Source: Shewanella sp. NIFS-20-20 (GTDB lineage Bacteria > Pseudomonadota > Gammaproteobacteria > Enterobacterales > Shewanellaceae). From it: a stretch of 41,374 nt of DNA. Both the position numbers and the translations under genes were made by a program. The stretch is from assembly GCF_019209865.1 (NCBI RefSeq), contig NZ_JAHUTT010000036.1, positions 1 through 41,374 of the forward strand, in the 5' to 3' direction. Positions within the stretch are counted from its first letter, which is position 1; each line of letters begins with the position of its first letter. The notes under the pieces are model-generated. The model saw only the letters and a program-made list of their open reading frames with translations, was not told where the DNA came from and did no database searches. This document shows positions 24,896-34,738 of the stretch, piece after piece.

Positions 24896-25580
24896 CGCTC
24901 TCATCCTTTATCTTGGTGAACACCACTCGGGCTTCGATGCTGTCATCGCCGCGTTCTGCTTGGGTCAAACTTAAGCGCCACCCCGCGATATCTACATAGG
25001 CATGTGGATAACCAGGAGCATCAAGCATTCTAATGAAATCATAGAGTTGCTCCGCATTCAAGTCATTCGGCAACTGACTTTGCGCTGGGGTTCGACGCTG
25101 AAAATAATGGGCTTCGCCTTGCTGCGGTTGCGCCGTTAATTGCTGGCTGATAATCCGCTGGATAAGGGTAATGACCTGCCTTGATGAGGCTTGATAAATG
25201 GCATGGGCGCTGCCATCCAACGCCAACGGCACTTTGGCATAAATAGGGCCAGCGTCGAGTTCATCGGTCATCTTTAAGGCGGTCAATTGAGTGTGTTGTT
25301 GCCCCGCTAAGATTAAATTCTGCAACGGACTGCCCCCCCGCCCATAGGGCAAGTCGGTCATATGAAAGCACACACATTCAAACTTCGCGACTATGTCACT
25401 GGCCACTTTCCAGCGCCAATGGGGGAAAAAAATATAATCGGGTTGCCAATCTTTAAGCCAGGCATAACTCAATTGTTCCGGGGCATCAACATAGCGCCAT
25501 TCACCTGGCATCTCGTTGATAAACGAAGTGAATATCTCACGATTCCAGTCGCCCACTGCGGCAATCACATAGCGACTCAT
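24885..25580 (-). CDS. Formyltransferase-like protein (sugar N-formyltransferase candidate)
   Basis: A 231-residue protein resembling the N-terminal catalytic domain of methionyl-tRNA/sugar formyltransferases that use N10-formyl-tetrahydrofolate. The active-site loop is FHMTDLPYGRGGSPLQNLI and the later acid MTDELDAGPIY; His and Asp of the N-x-H...D set are present, but the Asn position is Cys (VCFH). After about residue 155 a short tail (ELYDFIRMLDAPGYPHAYV) resembles the ending of sugar formyltransferase-like domains. It is fused to no tRNA-binding domain, so tRNA is an unlikely substrate. It follows pseI with an ATGA overlap, which points to the Pse pathway. 7-N-formyl-Pse is known from bacterial glycans, such as the Pseudomonas aeruginosa 1244 pilin sugar. 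Confidence 0.8.
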   Translation of the reverse strand: MSRYVIAAVGDWNREIFTSFINEMPGEWRYVDAPEQLSYAWLKDWQPDYIFFPHWRWKVASDIVAKFECVCFHMTDLPYGRGGSPLQNLILAGQQHTQLTALKMTDELDAGPIYAKVPLALDGSAHAIYQASSRQVITLIQRIISQQLTAQPQQGEAHYFQRRTPAQSQLPNDLNAEQLYDFIRMLDAPGYPHAYVDIAGWRLSLTQAERGDDSIEARVVFTKIKDESDDA

Positions 25581-26641
25581 CGCCCTAATAAATCCCAGCT
25601 TAATGCCGTACCCGCACTGACATCGCAGCTGACGGTGCGGCCAATAAACGCATCAAGGTGCTTAGGCGCTAAACCGAGCCCTGGGCGCACTGAGCGAATG
25701 TTCGCGGCGCTAAACACCTCACCAATTTTCATATCTTTGGCAATATACAGTGACCGCCGAAACTTAACTGAGTCTTGCTCTTGGCCCACCGGTCCATAAC
25801 TGACCTGCCCCATGGCCAATGCCGCGCGGCGACTTTCGGTCACTAGCGCGCTTAACTCTTGCGGTTCGAGGGAAAAATCAGCATCGACACCGCCGTCATG
25901 GCGATTGAGCACAAAATGCTTTTCAAGGACAGTGGCACCAATGGCGGTCGCTGCGATAGCCACCCCGATACCTAAGGTATGATCCGATAAGCCGACTTGG
26001 CATTGAAATAATTGCGCTAAATGCGGGATCGTCAGTAAATTGGCATCGATAGGATCGGCGGGGTAATGACTGGTGCACTTGAGCAACACCAAGTCTTGGC
26101 AGCCCGCCTCGCGCAATACTGCCACCGCTTCGGCCAGTTCCACTTGGGTCGCCATACCTGTCGACATAATCACAGGTTTGCCAGTCTGAGCGACGGCGCG
26201 CAGCAGACCATGATCGGTATTTTCAAACGAAGCTATCTTGTAACATGGCACATCAAGGGTTTCCAAAAACTCGACGGCACTGATATCAAATGGCGTACTA
26301 AAGGCCACTAAATCTAATGAGGCGGCATACTCAAACAAGTCTTGATGCCACTCCCATGGTGTCATGGCTTTTTGATAAAGCGCATGCAAAGACTCACCTT
26401 GCCACAGGTTATCGGCATCATTGATCACAAACTCACCGTGATGAACATTTAAGGTCATGGTATCGGCAGTATAGGTTTGTAACTTGATGGCATGAGCACC
26501 GCACTCGGCCGCCACTTTGATCATTTCTTTGGCCGTGGCCAGAGATTGGCCATGATTTCCTGATAATTCGGCAATCACAAATGGGGCATGACCCGCTCCA
26601 ATGTGATGATCCCCTATCATCATTACTGACGGCTTAGACAT
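25577..26641 (-). CDS. pseI: Pseudaminic acid synthase PseI
   Basis: A 354-residue NeuB-family enzyme that condenses 6-deoxy-AltdiNAc with phosphoenolpyruvate to form pseudaminic acid. N-terminal TIM-barrel motifs are FVIAELSGNHGQSL, AIKLQTYTADTMT, FSTPFD, KIASFE and STGMAT; a metal-site region VGLSDHTLGIG and a VLEKHFVL strand follow. The last ~60 residues are a SAF (antifreeze-like) domain, SVRPGLGLAPKHLD. The start at 26641 is favoured over the open frame to 26698 and overlaps the pseG end by eight bases. Its order in the locus, after pseG, is the usual one. Confidence 0.93.
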   Translation of the reverse strand: MSKPSVMMIGDHHIGAGHAPFVIAELSGNHGQSLATAKEMIKVAAECGAHAIKLQTYTADTMTLNVHHGEFVINDADNLWQGESLHALYQKAMTPWEWHQDLFEYAASLDLVAFSTPFDISAVEFLETLDVPCYKIASFENTDHGLLRAVAQTGKPVIMSTGMATQVELAEAVAVLREAGCQDLVLLKCTSHYPADPIDANLLTIPHLAQLFQCQVGLSDHTLGIGVAIAATAIGATVLEKHFVLNRHDGGVDADFSLEPQELSALVTESRRAALAMGQVSYGPVGQEQDSVKFRRSLYIAKDMKIGEVFSAANIRSVRPGLGLAPKHLDAFIGRTVSCDVSAGTALSWDLLGR

Positions 26642-27722
26642 AACGCTCTCCAACCTCGATATCTGGGGCAAAGACTCGCCCTTGAGTAATAAATTCAACT
26701 AGCTGCGAAGCCACTAACGCACTGCCCTTAGCTGGGATTAACTCACTGGCTTGGGCGCTAATGGCCTCTAACCGCGGCAGATCATCCCACAGCGCCGCTA
26801 AGGCATCCACTAAGGCCGCCGCCGATACCGCCGCCGCATCGCCCATATTGATACAGGCCCCAAGCTCAGCTAAATAGGCGGTGGTGGCCTCTTGATTGGC
26901 GGCGATGGTCATCACGATGGCGGGCAAGGCACACGCGCAGCGTTCCCAATGACTGCTGCCCCCGGCGCCGATGCTTAAGCGCGCAGCGCTCATTAACTTG
27001 GCCATATAATCACATTGAATATGCACGGTTAACCAAGGATGGTGCCCATAGCGCTCCAGCAGCTGTTGGTTCCATGGATTATGTTGGCCAAGCACCACAT
27101 CCACTGGCATGGGCGTGGCAAGACGGGCGATGGCCGCTAACACCTTGTCGGTGTGATTATCAGGATCGCTACCACCTAAGAACACCAATAAGCGTTCACA
27201 GTCGGCGCTGGCGCGGCGATTGACACTATCGAACTCAGCCCGCAATAAGGTGTACTTAGGCCCAAGCAGTAGCACACATTCAGCACTCACTAGGCTGTGA
27301 TAACGCTGCGACGCATCGGGTAATAAATTTTGATCAAGCAAAATATCCGCTAGATGAGGGCGATTTGCCAAGTCATCGATGACCATCACTGTGTGACAAC
27401 GTGACCTCAGCGCCGCCTCAAATTCGGCGCCTAATTGATAATGATCCACAATCAAACAATCATAATCTTGGTCAATGGCCGCAAGGCATGCTGCGGCATC
27501 TTGGCGCTGATCAACACACTCCTCGATTGCAATGATCTGATAGCCACGCTGACGAATCAGCTGTTGTAAATGACCGCGGCTGCTACGACAAATAAAACTG
27601 ATGGAGACTCTGACCGCCAACACCGCGGCATGCGCCGCGATAGCATCGGCTAAGGTCAAACAACGCATCACATGGCCAGAACCTAAGGTGTCGGAGGCAT
27701 CAGCGCGGATCAGTATGTTCAC
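26634..27722 (-). CDS. pseG: UDP-2,4-diacetamido-2,4,6-trideoxy-beta-L-altropyranose hydrolase PseG
   Basis: A 362-residue enzyme that removes UDP from UDP-6-deoxy-AltdiNAc, the step before PseI. It has the GT-B-like layout of the family: IRADASDTLGSGHVMRCLTLAD at the N-terminus with the catalytic-loop His, DCLIVDHYQLG, VIDDLANRPH, LLFLGGSD-like VFLGGSDPDN, and SIGAGGSSHWERCACALP in the second domain. I set the start at GTG 27722, where the first residues are VNILIRAD and GTGA overlaps the pseF stop; the longer frame (to 27785) lies inside pseF and is not family-like. Its position between pseF and pseI is typical. Confidence 0.9.
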   Translation of the reverse strand: MNILIRADASDTLGSGHVMRCLTLADAIAAHAAVLAVRVSISFICRSSRGHLQQLIRQRGYQIIAIEECVDQRQDAAACLAAIDQDYDCLIVDHYQLGAEFEAALRSRCHTVMVIDDLANRPHLADILLDQNLLPDASQRYHSLVSAECVLLLGPKYTLLRAEFDSVNRRASADCERLLVFLGGSDPDNHTDKVLAAIARLATPMPVDVVLGQHNPWNQQLLERYGHHPWLTVHIQCDYMAKLMSAARLSIGAGGSSHWERCACALPAIVMTIAANQEATTAYLAELGACINMGDAAAVSAAALVDALAALWDDLPRLEAISAQASELIPAKGSALVASQLVEFITQGRVFAPDIEVGERYV

Positions 27723-28431
27723 TCGACATCCCCCTGGGGTTCGTCTTGTTGTAATAGCTGATATAACAGCTCGGCGCGGCACCAATCCTCAAGCGTATCG
27801 ATATCTTGCACTCTATGCGCGGGCAACACTAGCATGCGTCCTGATGCGCCAAATACTGAGCGCGCAGGATCCAAAAAGGCCGCTGGTCGCCCCCAATAAA
27901 ATTGGCCGGCATCATGATAGGTTGGCGTAAGATCTTGCGAGCGCTTGCCAATACTTGCGCTATCAAACGGGGCCACTCCACCGCAGTCAGTTTGGATCAA
28001 GGCCCGCTGGATAGGAAAGCTAAAATGGCAGGCACTAAAGACAAAATCTATACTGGCATCGGCCGCTAACTGCGCCAAGCCTTGCTGTAATGTGACGGCT
28101 TGTAATAACGGGGTGGTAGCATACAAACAGCAGCAAAGATCCACCGTCACATTTTGCGCCTCGAGAAACGATAAGGCATGACACACCACGGCCGTGGTGC
28201 CGGTATAATCATCGGCCAACGAGGCCGGCCGCATAAATGGCACATCAGCACCATAGTGGGTCGCAATCGCTGCGATCTCCGGGCAGTCGGTCGAGACGAT
28301 CACTCGCTCAAAACAGCCGCTGCGCTGGGCCGTGTCAATGGCGTGAGCCAACATCGGCTTACCACAAAAGTCTTTAATGTTTTTGTTGGGGATCCGCTTA
28401 CTGCCACCTCGGGCCGGAATGATGGCGACTC

Positions 28432-28435
<4 letters not shown>
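27719..28435 (-). CDS. pseF: Pseudaminic acid cytidylyltransferase PseF
   Basis: A 238-residue NeuA/KdsB-type nucleotidyltransferase that makes CMP-pseudaminic acid. The CTP loop is IPARGGSKRIPNKNIKDF, and VSTDCPEIAAIA, FMRPASLADDYTGT and CLYATTPLL follow in the family order. The C-terminal VQDIDTLEDW carries the metal-binding acidic pair. It overlaps pseC by ATGA upstream and pseG by GTGA downstream. CMP-Pse is the donor used by Maf-type flagellin glycosyltransferases, one of which is encoded divergently at 31009. Confidence 0.93.
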
Positions 28436-30581
<2,146 letters not shown>

Positions 30582-30639
30582 TCAACCTCTGGAATCGAAA
30601 TCAACCAAGCTAGGTTTGATTGGCCATAGTAAGAATAAA

Positions 30640-30653
30640 GCATAGAGTGTGCC
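30640..30653 (-). promoter_or_regulatory. Sigma-54 (RpoN) promoter for the pse operon
   Basis: On the minus strand the sequence reads CTTGGCACACTCTATGCTTT. The -24 element TTGGCAC matches the RpoN consensus fully, and GG is separated from GC at -12 by exactly ten bases; the -12 element is ATGCT instead of TTGCA. Transcription would start near 30629, 57 bases before pseB. In polar flagellates of this group RpoN drives mid-level flagellar genes. Confidence 0.75.
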
Positions 30654-30765
30654 AAGATGAAGAAAATAATCGCTATTGTGTGTCATGGCTGAGATTACGT
30701 TCATAATTTAATCCAATCTGTCACCAAGATGACTAAAGTACAATCCAACTTATGGTTGACATCCA

Positions 30766-30792
30766 CAAATAAATCAAAAAAAACGCCGATTT
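30766..30792 (+). promoter_or_regulatory. Possible sigma-28 (FliA) promoter upstream of maf
   Basis: CAAA, 15 bases, then GCCGATTT (30785-30792) resembles the FliA pattern TAAA-N15-GCCGATAA, with three of four and six of eight bases. It lies in an A-rich stretch, so a chance match is possible. It would put a transcript start about 200 bases before maf. Confidence 0.3.
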
Positions 30793-30833
30793 TCTATACT
30801 TAAGCTAATGATAAAACACACTTTGGTCAAGCA

Positions 30834-30847
30834 GGCACATATGTTGC
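30834..30847 (+). promoter_or_regulatory. Sigma-54 (RpoN) promoter for maf
   Basis: The plus strand reads CAGGCACATATGTTGCATT: GGCAC, five bases, TTGCA, with GG-N10-GC spacing exact and a perfect -12 element. Transcription would start near 30858, giving a leader of about 150 bases before maf. A TATAAT overlaps just downstream (30850-30855) but has no -35 partner at the right distance. Confidence 0.7.
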
Positions 30848-31008
30848 ATTATAATCGCTCGCATGGCGTCTTCTGTTGGTGACTCGTGCCAAAGCTCAGC
30901 CTGTCATTGCCCAGGCTGGCGATGTTCCAGTCGACTTGACTAGCATGTTTACGTAATAAATAACGTCATTTTTTTGACTCAAATAAATCACCTCCAGTGG
31001 AGAACACC

Positions 31009-33471
31009 ATGTCATTGGCTAACCCTGTATTGCAGCACTTCAGCATTAATGCTTTCGATGAAGTCTATTTATCTGCGGTAAATCGTAACCAGTTTGAACA
31101 TCAAAGTGCCGCAAGCATATTTACTGAGCAATATCAGCCATTACTTAAAAAAGATATGCTGTTTGTTATTTTGGGCACTGACTCAGGATTATTAGCCAAT
31201 TATATCCTTGAACAAGGCTTAGCCGAAGGTAGTCGCTATATTTTTGTCGAACATCCGCAAATATTAGATGTCTTATCCATCGATATCGACGCCAGTGTGG
31301 CCGATAAATTACTCATTATTACTCCCGAGCAATTAGCCGAGCAATTAGCCCAGATAGAATATGATGTCTATCTGGCTAAAAAACAGTTTCAACTGATGCA
31401 GTCACAGGCTTGCTCAACCGCCTATTTCAGCGATTATCAAGATCTCAAAACCCATTGCCAACAAGTGATTGAACATGCCTTTTTTTGGCATGCTCAAAAC
31501 CACAAACAAAAGTCCTTTATCGAAAAGCAATTTCTCAATATGGCGGATAATGGCTTCCCGGCCGCGCGGCTACGGCAACGCTTTGTCGGCAAAACCGCCA
31601 TTGTCATCGGCGGTGGACCCTCTTTAGATGAATCGCTTGACTGGATTGCTGAGCATCAACATCAATTAGTGGTGATGGTGGTGTCGCGCGCTGCCAAGCA
31701 AGTGCAAGCGGCTGGTATACACATTGACTTTGTGTTGACGGTCGATCCTCAGCCCATTAGCTTTTTAATCAGTAAACCGATTTTTGACTTACCGGCCACC
31801 AGCATACTTGTCCATGCCGATCACGGAGTTGAATCTTTGGTTGGGCAATGGCCTTACAGTCATTTTTATACTGGCTCTCAATTACCTTGGCAACCGCAAG
31901 ACAACGTACCGACCGTAGCCACAACCGTGACTAATAGCGCCATCCGTTTAGCGGTTGAAATGGGCTGTCAGCAAATTTTGCTGACTGGCGTCGATTTATG
32001 CCACTCCGCCATGGGCGTCAGTCATGCGTCGGGAAGCGTGCATGGTACCATAGGTCCCAAGCTCGACTTTATTGGAGAGTGGGTCACCACCTATGAAGGC
32101 AAACTGGCAGAAACCACCTTGCAATTATTCGAGGCGATGCAATCGCTTGCTGAGCAGGCAGCGAATCTCAATGGCGCCCAATTGATCAATCTTGCCGCCA
32201 GCGCCGCCAAAATTGATGGCATTCGCTATGTCCCGAAAGAAGACATAGTCTTGCCAGGCATCGATGACAAGCAATCGCGCTTGGCCGAGATCATTACAGA
32301 GCATCCCAACTTATTAGCAAAAGATGCGTTGCTGGCACTAAAACAACAGTTAACTCAAGCGCAGCAGGATTTTGCAGCCATTAGCAAACACGCGAAACGG
32401 GCCATTGCCATTGGCGACCAATTTACCCCAACAAGCCAGCAGCAACTCAATGAGATTGAGAAACTTATCAATGATAAATACTCGCTGTTTATGGCCTTTA
32501 TTAAGTTTTATGGCTACAGCCATTTCAGCCAATTTTTAACCACCAGCCAACAAGACAGCTGGCAAGAGTCCGATATCGTGGCGCGCCAAGGCATTTATTA
32601 TCACGCCATTAAGACGACCTGTGACGAGCTATTGCACTTGTGTCAGCAGTCCTATGACAAGGTACTCACCCGCTTAGCCGAACATAATCCAAAGGTTGAT
32701 TTAGTCTGGCTGAGCCAGCAATGGATACAACAGCAACAACCTCGGCGCTATGTGTTATGGCTGGCATCTCAGCCAAGCCGGCAACAGCAGCTGACCCCAG
32801 CAGAACAACAAGCCATTGCCATGCTTGAGGCCGCAACCAAGGCCCAATTTGCGCAACAAGTGCAGCGCGATCATCAAGGTAAACTCATCGTCAGATCGCT
32901 CAATCAAACTCCGCAAAAAATCCATCACTTATACACCAGTGGTAATGCCGAGGGCTTGTACTTAGTCTATCGCGCACTCGACTGGTATCAGGATAAGGAT
33001 GAACGTGCCTTCACCTTACAAGCGCGCTGCTTGGCTTATTATCACGAAATCAATCAAGACTACGCCCAAGCTTTTGAAGTATTGAGGCAGTTAGCGCCAC
33101 AATACCGCGAAGAAATAGAAATCAAGCAATTGGTGATGATGGCCTTAAAAAGTCATCAAATATTGGCCGCCGAAGAATACCTAAGCCAATTACTGAGCTT
33201 GAGCCACCTCTATTTACCTTTATTGGCTCACATCCAAAAGCTGGCAGGGAAACATCAACAAGCCCTCAATACGTATCTTGATTACCTTGATAAGTATCCA
33301 GAAGATGTCATCACCTACATTAAGCTCGGGCAGATGTTGGCTGAATTGGGCCAAGTGCAAGGTGCCCTCGATGTGTTTTTGCATGCTGCCAATTTAGATC
33401 CAGACAATCCGTTGATACAAAAGTGCTTAGCCCAATTGCAACAAGCACAGTCTCAGTTGTCTAACGGCTGA
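31009..33471 (+). CDS. Motility accessory factor Maf, flagellin nonulosonic-acid transferase (DUF115), with C-terminal repeats
   Basis: An 820-residue protein of the Maf/DUF115 family, which transfers Pse (or another nonulosonic acid) from CMP-sugar to Ser/Thr of flagellin in the cytoplasm. The central domain, about residues 190-370, shows GKTAIVIGGGPSLDESL, FVLTVDPQPIS, ATTVTNSAIRLAVEMGCQQI and LLTGVDLCHS, the usual family landmarks. The N-terminal ~180 residues fit the Maf N domain. The last ~200 residues are helical with TPR-like repeats (YAQAFEVLRQLAPQYREE, ALNTYLDYLDKYPEDVIT, ALDVFLHAANLDPDNPL), probably for flagellin or partner binding. ATG 31009 has GGAG six bases before it; the upstream GTG is less likely. 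It is divergent from the pse operon with its own sigma-54-type promoter. Confidence 0.88.
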   Translation: MSLANPVLQHFSINAFDEVYLSAVNRNQFEHQSAASIFTEQYQPLLKKDMLFVILGTDSGLLANYILEQGLAEGSRYIFVEHPQILDVLSIDIDASVADKLLIITPEQLAEQLAQIEYDVYLAKKQFQLMQSQACSTAYFSDYQDLKTHCQQVIEHAFFWHAQNHKQKSFIEKQFLNMADNGFPAARLRQRFVGKTAIVIGGGPSLDESLDWIAEHQHQLVVMVVSRAAKQVQAAGIHIDFVLTVDPQPISFLISKPIFDLPATSILVHADHGVESLVGQWPYSHFYTGSQLPWQPQDNVPTVATTVTNSAIRLAVEMGCQQILLTGVDLCHSAMGVSHASGSVHGTIGPKLDFIGEWVTTYEGKLAETTLQLFEAMQSLAEQAANLNGAQLINLAASAAKIDGIRYVPKEDIVLPGIDDKQSRLAEIITEHPNLLAKDALLALKQQLTQAQQDFAAISKHAKRAIAIGDQFTPTSQQQLNEIEKLINDKYSLFMAFIKFYGYSHFSQFLTTSQQDSWQESDIVARQGIYYHAIKTTCDELLHLCQQSYDKVLTRLAEHNPKVDLVWLSQQWIQQQQPRRYVLWLASQPSRQQQLTPAEQQAIAMLEAATKAQFAQQVQRDHQGKLIVRSLNQTPQKIHHLYTSGNAEGLYLVYRALDWYQDKDERAFTLQARCLAYYHEINQDYAQAFEVLRQLAPQYREEIEIKQLVMMALKSHQILAAEEYLSQLLSLSHLYLPLLAHIQKLAGKHQQALNTYLDYLDKYPEDVITYIKLGQMLAELGQVQGALDVFLHAANLDPDNPLIQKCLAQLQQAQSQLSNG

Positions 33472-33481
33472 TATCTACCCG

Positions 33482-33511
33482 CGCAGGCTTGGACTCCACC
33501 CCAAGCCTGCG
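33482..33511 (+). terminator. Hairpin after maf
   Basis: CGCAGGCTTGG (33482-33492) pairs perfectly with CCAAGCCTGCG (33501-33511) around eight bases, starting ten bases after the maf stop. No T-tract follows, so it may be a weak or Rho-assisted terminator. It overlaps the promoter-like sequence of the next gene. Confidence 0.55.
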
Positions 33512-33517
33512 TATAAT
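33489..33517 (+). promoter_or_regulatory. Possible sigma-70 promoter for the DUF2947-like gene
   Basis: TTGGAC (33489-33494), 17 bases, then a perfect TATAAT (33512-33517). The -35 element lies inside the hairpin that follows maf. A transcript would start near 33524, about 65 bases before the gene. Confidence 0.4.
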
Positions 33518-33588
33518 AGCGCCCAGTATTTTTGCATCGATTTTGCGGTGAGACATTACCGAACGTACCTCAACACTTGGAGCCTTGT

Positions 33589-34068
33589 TTGACTCATACT
33601 TATATCCCTTTGGATGAATACCCACGTAAATGGATTTTTAATCACCATCAAATGCCCGTCGCAGATCAGGACAAAGCCCTGATAAAACCTTTAAGCCAAA
33701 AAAGTGCGATGCAGGTATGGCAACAATTCATTAGCGCCAAGAGTGTGAGCCCCGAGCATTTTCACAAGGGCGATTGGCCAATGAAACCCAAGGCATTTTC
33801 TAAAACCGATGCTTGGCAGTCAGCTTGGGACAGTGATGAACCCCAACTGCCCGAGATGTTAGCCGACTTTATTCAATGGCCTGATGATACTCTGGTGTAT
33901 TTTTGCTATGAAAAATACCAAGTCATCGAAACCCGTTGGGACATTTTTGCCCGCCATTGGAAGAATTTCCTCTTTTTTGATGACAGCCCAATCTTAGTGT
34001 CGCCGTCATCAAAACAAGCCGTGATGTTTGAACAAAACGGTCATTATAAAATGGGCAGCCGCGGCTAG
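33589..34068 (+). CDS. DUF2947-like conserved hypothetical protein
   Basis: A 159-residue soluble protein that I recall as a Shewanella/Vibrio-type conserved protein of the DUF2947 kind; no function is known to me. It is rich in Trp and Pro (KWIFNHHQMPVAD, IQWPDDTLVYFCYEKY, RWDIFARHWKNFLFFDDSP) and has no signal peptide or membrane segment. I chose the TTG at 33589 because GGAG lies six bases upstream and the family-like sequence begins there (THTYIPLDEYPRKW); a longer open frame starts at 33532 without a ribosome binding site. The next gene follows 39 bases later with its own ribosome binding site. Confidence 0.7.
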   Translation: MTHTYIPLDEYPRKWIFNHHQMPVADQDKALIKPLSQKSAMQVWQQFISAKSVSPEHFHKGDWPMKPKAFSKTDAWQSAWDSDEPQLPEMLADFIQWPDDTLVYFCYEKYQVIETRWDIFARHWKNFLFFDDSPILVSPSSKQAVMFEQNGHYKMGSRG

Positions 34069-34107
34069 CCTTATTCCAACAAGACTCAAATAACTCAAGA
34101 GGCGTTT

Positions 34108-34668
34108 ATGAAGTCCCTCGTATCCTTAACCTTGGTGGCGGGTTTATTGGCCACGCCACACCTCCAAGCCAAAGAAATTGCCGGCATTGATTTGCCAGCC
34201 CAAGTGCAAGTTGCCGACACGCAACTAACACTCAATGGGGCTGGCGTTCGCAGTAAGTTTTTTATGGATTTGTATGTCGGCAGCCTCTATGTCATGGCCC
34301 CCGCCAACGACTTAAGTGCCATTAGCTCGCAGCCGCAAGTGATGATCACCTTAGATATTACTTCGAGCTTAATCAGCGCTGACAAAATGAAAGATGCCAT
34401 CAACGAGGGCTTTGATTTAGCCACCGCTGGCAATACCGAGGCACTGGCGACCAGAATCACGCAGTTTATGAGTCTATTTCGCGACACCATCGTCCCTGGT
34501 GATAAGTTCAGCTTAATGGTAACTAAAGGTGAAGGGGTGAGCTGTTATAAAAATGGTCAATTACTGGCCACGATTCACGGCGATGACTTCGGCCAAGCGC
34601 TGTTAGCGATTTGGTTAGGTGATGAGCCTGCCCAAGATAGCCTCAAAGACGCCATGTTAGGAGAGTAA
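34108..34668 (+). CDS. Secreted chalcone-isomerase-like protein
   Basis: A 186-residue protein with a signal peptide (residues 1-21, ending HLQA) and the bacterial chalcone-isomerase-like fold of unknown role. Characteristic elements are LNGAGVRSKFFMDLYVGSLYV near residue 45, a middle helix SADKMKDAINEGFDLA, and GDKFSLMVTKGEGVSCYKNGQ, then a final FGQALLAIWLGDEPA. These proteins are periplasmic and probably bind small hydrophobic molecules; plant-type flavonoid chemistry should not be assumed. The gene ends in front of a strong hairpin shared with the convergent outer-membrane gene. Confidence 0.82.
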   Translation: MKSLVSLTLVAGLLATPHLQAKEIAGIDLPAQVQVADTQLTLNGAGVRSKFFMDLYVGSLYVMAPANDLSAISSQPQVMITLDITSSLISADKMKDAINEGFDLATAGNTEALATRITQFMSLFRDTIVPGDKFSLMVTKGEGVSCYKNGQLLATIHGDDFGQALLAIWLGDEPAQDSLKDAMLGE

Positions 34669-34676
34669 TCTTTAGC

Positions 34677-34707
34677 CCTAAACTCAGCTAATATAGCTGA
34701 GTTTAGG
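34677..34707. terminator. Bidirectional hairpin between convergent genes
   Basis: CCTAAACTCAGCTA (34677-34690) pairs perfectly with TAGCTGAGTTTAGG (34694-34707) around three bases. A 14-base-pair stem eight bases after one stop and 31 bases from the other suggests transcript-end formation for both genes. There is no T-tract. Confidence 0.65.
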
Positions 34708-34738
34708 ACGAGACAGCCCGCCCTTGCTCATCTCAAGC

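Noticed and set aside
27723..27785. Longer pseG start within the pseF coding region
   Set aside because: The added residues do not resemble the family, while the GTG at 27722 gives the correct N-terminus and a GTGA overlap.
30850..30855. TATAAT as the -10 of a sigma-70 promoter for maf
   Set aside because: The only TTG-like -35 (30823-30828) is 21 bases away, too far; the overlapping GG-N10-GC site is a better match.
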